Source of the DNA: CACIAM-69d sp001698445 | GTDB taxonomy: Bacteria; Cyanobacteriota; Cyanobacteriia; CACIAM-69d | DNA: 64,000 bases | Reading direction: 5' to 3' | NCBI RefSeq assembly: GCF_043235035.1 | Contig: NZ_JAZAQF010000012.1 | Span: 1-64,000 of the forward strand | Shown: piece by piece, positions 60,348 to 64,000 of the stretch | How positions within the stretch are numbered: position 1 is the stretch's first letter | How the letters are laid out: every line of letters begins with the position of its first letter | Translations under genes and position numbers: made by a program | Notes under the pieces: generated by a model | The model's database searches: none | What the model was told of the DNA's origin: nothing | Seen by the model: only the letters and a program-made list of their open reading frames with translations

Positions 60348-61006
60348 CGGAGGCAGTGTTGAGGAAGGTTCAAAAAGAACGGGGAGATGCGTGACCCAAC
60401 CGTCATCTAACGAGTCAGCGACACCGAAGGATTAGCTTAGTCTCAGTGCTGACGATGATACTGAACTGTTCCTGAGGAACAATTTTTTCAGAATTCTTAG
60501 CTGTCAGGTTAGCCGCTTGGTTCACAAACAGCAACAGAGGCCGGGGGGAATGGGCGGGGATTGATCGCCCCAAATGGCCAAGGCGTTATCTAGTAGGACA
60601 TAGACCCGATCGGCAAAGCTTTGGGGCCGCCCTGTGATCACGCCCTTGCGAGTCATGTTGGCGATCGAGCAGGCCTCCGAACGGGGATCAGAAGAAATCT
60701 GGAAGAATGGGCAGCATCGGCATGGATGGCATTGGAATGGGCGACATTATGTGGATTCGCCGGTTCCCGAGCTGGGTCTGGATCGGCCGGGGCCGGGGCG
60801 GTTTAAGATGAAATCGCGTTGGATTGCTCGCTAGCCAACCCGCTAGACGACATCTGAAATGATTAGTGATGCGAATCGTCGTGATTGTCGCGATCATAAC
60901 GATGCTATCGATCATCAACAATTAATCCCTCGTGTCATCCCTCGTGATTGAGGACGCAGCAGTCCTTCATGCTCCGTTTTGCAACGCCCGATCGAACTCG
61001 AAACCC
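60348..61006. other. 659-bp region between cphA and the CyanoP gene
   Basis: A minus-strand frame (about 60522-60656, 44 codons) reads MTRKGVITGRPQSFADR... LLDNALAIWGD and then PPIPPGLCCCL. It looks somewhat protein-like but lacks support. Two plus-strand frames near 60621-60834 are not convincing. The rest probably holds the cphA promoter. No repeat array found. Confidence 0.35.
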
Positions 61007-61573
61007 ATGCAATTTTCGTCCCTGAACCACTCCACTTGGAAACGCCTCGCGATCGCGTTGTTGCTGACGGTTGTGGTGGCGCTGCAAGCCTGCGCCGCTC
61101 CAGCCAGCGGCTTGAAGGCCTACATTGATGCCACCAAAGGCTATCGATTCCTGTACCCGATCGGGTGGGTGGCCGTCAAAGTGGCCGGCGGGCCCGATGT
61201 GGTCTTCCATGACCTGATTCAAGAAACCGAAAATGTCAGCGTTGTGATCAACCCCGTTCCCAGCGGCAAAGCCCTGCCCGATTTGGGAACTCCCAGCGAA
61301 GTGGGTTATCGCCTCTCCAAGAGCGCGATCGCCCCGCCTGGCTCCGGACGCACCGCCGAACTGGTGAGTGCCGAGTCCCGAGAAGCCAATGGCAAAACCT
61401 ACTATTTGCTGGAATATGCCGTGAAGCTGCCTAACCAGGAGCGCCACAACCTGGCCAGCGTTGCCGTTAGCCGTGGCCAGCTCTACACCTTGAACATTTC
61501 CGCCTCCGAAGGGCGTTGGGACAAGGTGAAAGACATGTTTGAAACGGTTGTTCGATCGTTCTCTGTGGACTAG
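61007..61573 (+). CDS. CyanoP (PsbP-like) photosystem II lipoprotein
   Basis: About 188 residues from the ATG at 61007. Signal peptide with hydrophobic core LAIALLLTVVVAL and a lipobox LQAC with acylated Cys29, so the mature protein is anchored on the lumenal side of the thylakoid. The PsbP fold is visible: GLKAYIDATKGYRFLYPIGWVAVKVAGGPDVVFHDLIQETENVSVVINPV, YRLSKSAIAPPGSGRTAEL, GKTYYLLEYAVKLPNQERHNLASVAVSRGQLYTLNISASEGRWDKVKDMFETVVRSFSV. CyanoP helps photosystem II assembly and water-splitting stability. An upstream GTG at 60932 is open but lacks signal-peptide character. Confidence 0.92.
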   Translation: MQFSSLNHSTWKRLAIALLLTVVVALQACAAPASGLKAYIDATKGYRFLYPIGWVAVKVAGGPDVVFHDLIQETENVSVVINPVPSGKALPDLGTPSEVGYRLSKSAIAPPGSGRTAELVSAESREANGKTYYLLEYAVKLPNQERHNLASVAVSRGQLYTLNISASEGRWDKVKDMFETVVRSFSVD

Positions 61574-61895
61574 GCAACTTGGCCTTAGCCGGAGCGACAG
61601 CGACAACCAATGGGCGATCGACCACACTCAGGCAATTGAGATCGGTGGCGAAGTGGCGATCGAACACCAATGGCAGTCAACTGGATAGCGATCGATCGCG
61701 ACCGCGTCAATCATTCAGACAGGGCAATGGCAAGGCTGTTGCCCTGTTTCCTTGATAGGGTCTGGGCAATCCTGACCAAGCCCAACCGCCACCCATTCAC
61801 CCGAACTTCCGCCGCTTCCTCATCCGTGGATTCACCCCTGATTCACCCCCGTCAACCCCATTCCCTAACCTTTCGATTACTAACTGACCAAGACT
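61574..61895. other. 322-bp intergenic region before maf
   Basis: Between CyanoP and maf. A plus-strand frame (61670-61903) crosses it without recognisable product. No array or RNA gene seen. Confidence 0.35.
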
Positions 61896-62555
61896 ATGCC
61901 TAACCCCTTGCAATTGGTGTTAGCTTCCGCCTCTCCTGCTCGCCGCAAACTCCTCCAGATGGCGGGCATTCCCCCGATCGTCTGTCCCAGCGATTTCGAT
62001 GAAGATTCCGTCACCGTTTTTGATCCAGGACAACTGGTGCAAGTGCTGGCCCAGGGCAAGGCGCGGGTGATTGTCAATCGGCTGCGGCAGGAACCGGCCC
62101 TGCGGCAGTCCCTCTTGGGATCCCATGAACTGGGCAGCTCGATCGTGGTTTTGGGTTGCGATTCCGTACTGTTGGTGAATGGGGAAGTCTATGGCAAACC
62201 CGACTCACCCGCCGAGGCCATGGAGCGCTGGCAAAAAATGCGGGGAAAAGTTGGTGATCTGTACACGGGTCATGTGCTGATTGATTTGGCGAGCGATCGG
62301 GAGTTGATCCAGTCCGCCACCACCCGTGTTCATTTCGCAACCCCCACCGATGCCGAAATTGCGGCCTACATCGCCACGGGCGAACCCATGCAATGCGCCG
62401 GGTGTTTTGCCCTCGAAGGTCGCGGCGGCCTGTTTGTGGAGAAAATCGAAGGCTGCCACATGAATGTGATTGGCCTCAGCCTGCCGCTTTTGCGCCGCAT
62501 GTTAGGGGAGTTGGGATACGACATAACGCAACTTTGGCAAGCCCCAGTCCTCTAA
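61896..62555 (+). CDS. Maf family nucleotide pyrophosphatase
   Basis: 219 residues; a house-cleaning enzyme that hydrolyses non-canonical or modified nucleoside triphosphates. The N-terminal SASPARRKLLQMAGI motif, the conserved GCDSVLLVNGEVYGKPDSPAEAMERWQKMRGKVGDLYTGHVLI block, and AAYIATGEPMQCAGCFALEGRGGLFVEKIEGCHMNVIGLSLPLLRRML are characteristic of Maf. The Asp/Lys/Glu set for metal and phosphate binding is present. Bacterial names YhdE and YceF cover related members, and I cannot choose between them. Starts with ATG at 61896. Confidence 0.94.
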   Translation: MPNPLQLVLASASPARRKLLQMAGIPPIVCPSDFDEDSVTVFDPGQLVQVLAQGKARVIVNRLRQEPALRQSLLGSHELGSSIVVLGCDSVLLVNGEVYGKPDSPAEAMERWQKMRGKVGDLYTGHVLIDLASDRELIQSATTRVHFATPTDAEIAAYIATGEPMQCAGCFALEGRGGLFVEKIEGCHMNVIGLSLPLLRRMLGELGYDITQLWQAPVL

Positions 62556-62640
62556 AGACAAACTGTAATCGCTGGCGGCTGCGTCGGCCTCTACCGTGGG
62601 GCCGACTTTGGTCTTGTGCCAGTTGTGCCAAATCCATATC

Positions 62641-62673
62641 CAGTCAATACCCAGTCAATACCCAGTCAATTCC
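62641..62673. repeat. 11-bp tandem repeat, 3 units
   Basis: CAGTCAATACC occurs twice, followed by CAGTCAATTCC; a CATATC precedes. Confidence 0.9.
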
Positions 62674-62729
62674 AGCAACCCGCTCCAGACTTTCAGCCTG
62701 GAATTCAGCCTCAGCGGTGGATCTTGGCA

Positions 62730-62751
62730 TTCAGGAGAATTTCAGGAGAAT
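62730..62751. repeat. 11-bp tandem repeat, 2 units
   Basis: TTCAGGAGAAT occurs twice, followed by TTCC. It is 57 bp from the preceding array, with the same period but unrelated sequence. Confidence 0.88.
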
Positions 62752-63138
62752 TTCCAGTCTTTCTGTCGCTCAATCCACTGGTGGCACGGGAGCTAAGGGC
62801 GGTACGATTGAAATTTAGGGGCAACAAGCATCAACTTTTCAGTTTTGATCGACATCACCGGCCGGCGATCAAAACGGAAAAATTGCGACCTATCCCAACC
62901 AACTTCGTGCAAAGCAAACAGAGCCGGATTGGTCATTTTGTTTAATGGTGCGGTAGTTTCTGCCAGTGCTGCGATCAGGATTTTAACGACTGTTTTGCAG
63001 CGCTTTAACTGGTCTGAATCCCGCCAGCAAGTTGATAATTAAAATCTGGCATTTACGGAAGCGAAGTTTCGATGTTTAGGTGGATGGGGTTGCATCGCCA
63101 GCCATCGATCGCCGACGACGAGGTTTGAGCATGTGTTC

Positions 63139-64000
63139 ATGAATTTTTCCAATTCGGCCAGTGTGCCCAATCGCCCACCCATCGCTTCAGGCCCTAGCCG
63201 CGAATCGGTTCCTTCCGAGTCACAGTCTCTGATTGTGGCGCTGGTGGGGGGCAATGAAACTTCAGAGCGTCTGGTTTGGGAGTCTCTGATTCAAGAGTCC
63301 GGTCATGTGTTGTTCGATCGATGGACGATCGACTCTCTAGCTCAATTGCGATCCCAGACGGATCCACCCCTGCGTGAGCTGGCTAAGGTGGAGCTGTTGG
63401 TGCTGTTGGTGATGCCGGAAACGGTGAAACCGATGCTGGCACTAGTGGATTGGTTGTATCGCCAATCGGGGCTGCCCTCTTTGGTGGTGGTGATGCGTCC
63501 CCTGCCCTCTTCGATCGCGCCGTTGGTGTCAGCCCTCACCCATGGCGGCATTTGGGGTGTGGTGGACTTGCCTTGGACTCCCGAGCAAGGGCGGGCCATG
63601 CTCGATGCGGTGAGCAGTCGATGCTTAGCCGATCGCGAAACCCGGCGCTGTCAGGTGTCGTTGGAACAACAATTGATCGATCGCAACCAACTGGCCGCAA
63701 TCGCCCTCCATGACTCCCGCAGCGCGATCGGAGCCATTCAATCCTATGCCCAACTCATGGATCGGTTTTGGGATCACTGGCCCGCCGAACAACAGCGAGC
63801 CTACCTGAAGCGAATCGGTTGTTTAGCGGAAAAAACCCTTTCGGAATTTAACGATCTCACGGTCTTGATTGAAGCTGATTCCGGCCGATTGCGGTTTGAA
63901 CCTGCTTGGTTAGATGTCTCTGCCTTACTGAGGGAGGTGGTCGATCGTTGCCAACAAATTGCACCCGCTCTGTGCCACATCACGATCCACGATCGCCTAG
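63139..64000 (+). CDS. Sensor histidine kinase, N-terminal part (runs off the window)
   Basis: Open from the ATG at 63139 to the last base, 287 complete codons and no stop. After a 35-residue disordered leader comes a receiver-like or pseudo-receiver region (IVALVGGNETSERLVWESLIQESGHVLFDRW ... LLVLLVMPETVKPMLALVDWLYR ... LVVVMRPLP), then a coiled coil and a HisKA domain with the phospho-acceptor His in IALHDSRSAIGAIQSYAQLMDRF. The HATPase domain lies beyond the edge. The canonical receiver Asp and Lys are not obvious, which favours a pseudo-receiver. Soluble: no membrane segment is seen. Confidence 0.8.
   Translation, partial: MNFSNSASVPNRPPIASGPSRESVPSESQSLIVALVGGNETSERLVWESLIQESGHVLFDRWTIDSLAQLRSQTDPPLRELAKVELLVLLVMPETVKPMLALVDWLYRQSGLPSLVVVMRPLPSSIAPLVSALTHGGIWGVVDLPWTPEQGRAMLDAVSSRCLADRETRRCQVSLEQQLIDRNQLAAIALHDSRSAIGAIQSYAQLMDRFWDHWPAEQQRAYLKRIGCLAEKTLSEFNDLTVLIEADSGRLRFEPAWLDVSALLREVVDRCQQIAPALCHITIHDRL

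Larger units (their letters stand above)
62556..63138. other. 583-bp region with two 11-bp arrays
   Basis: Contains the 11-bp arrays at 62641-62673 and 62730-62751. Three short overlapping plus-strand frames cross the repeats and are not credible. An AT-rich stretch at 62940-63060 may be the promoter of the histidine kinase. Confidence 0.5.

Overview
The window looks like the chromosome of a filamentous or unicellular cyanobacterium of moderately high G+C. GCGATCGC/CGATCG (HIP1-type) octamers are dense throughout. It also carries a complete kaiA-kaiB-kaiC clock locus, a CyanoP/PsbP-like lipoprotein, cyanophycin synthetase, an SLH/OprB-type porin, DUF29, DUF4230 and Nif11 proteins, and cyanobacterial-style Ser/Thr kinases, PP2C phosphatase and ABC1 kinases. 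I cannot fix the genus from sequence alone.

Layout. 1-1580: an AT-rich accessory edge with a transposase tail, a small unknown protein and an Mrr-type endonuclease. 1576-3740: cbiA and rsmG. 3840-7080: a second AT-rich island with a membrane protein, a truncated DUF29 remnant and a two-gene D12 adenine methyltransferase / SacI-family endonuclease module. 7200-19330: ligA, a DUF4230 protein, a nested MITE, a regulated methyltransferase, a GAF protein, a CHASE-type histidine kinase with an IS200/IS605 remnant upstream, aroE and a methyltransferase. 19620-26520: an RNB exoribonuclease, tRNA-Pro(CGG) and kaiA/kaiB/kaiC. 26700-29790: a trypsin-like protease and a porin. 30500-34730: a four-gene polysaccharide operon (GT4, GT2, GT2, HpsU/WcaF-type acetyltransferase). 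34880-44620: DUF1611, Nif11, pentapeptide, PP2C, ABC1K, a proline-rich protein and a DHH-CBS-tRNA nucleotidyltransferase. 44700-57580: y-type thioredoxin, cinA, a DUF2227 protein, a second CHASE-type kinase, bioD, a Ser/Thr kinase, prs, hisA and an M16 peptidase. 57600-64000: cphA, CyanoP, Maf and a histidine kinase cut by the window edge.

Most genes are housekeeping or regulatory. The parts that deserve attention lie between genes. (i) There are about twenty short tandem-repeat arrays with unrelated sequences and unit lengths mostly 11-18 bp; several reach into or duplicate the 3' end of a gene. (ii) A CTAG-bounded miniature element of about 145-149 bp occurs twice, and one copy is interrupted at a TA by a second 189-bp inverted-repeat element. 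(iii) A 20-bp palindrome of the form CAAGGGGYTTAARCCCCTTG stands alone twice and also forms the core of that miniature element. (iv) In the R-M island, the endonuclease belongs to the family that cuts GAGCTC, and I found no GAGCTC on an eye scan of the window.

Start codons were re-chosen where the longest open frame runs into repeats or neighbouring genes. Residue positions are counted by eye and may be off by a few. No similarity search was run; family names come from recognised motifs and sequence style.
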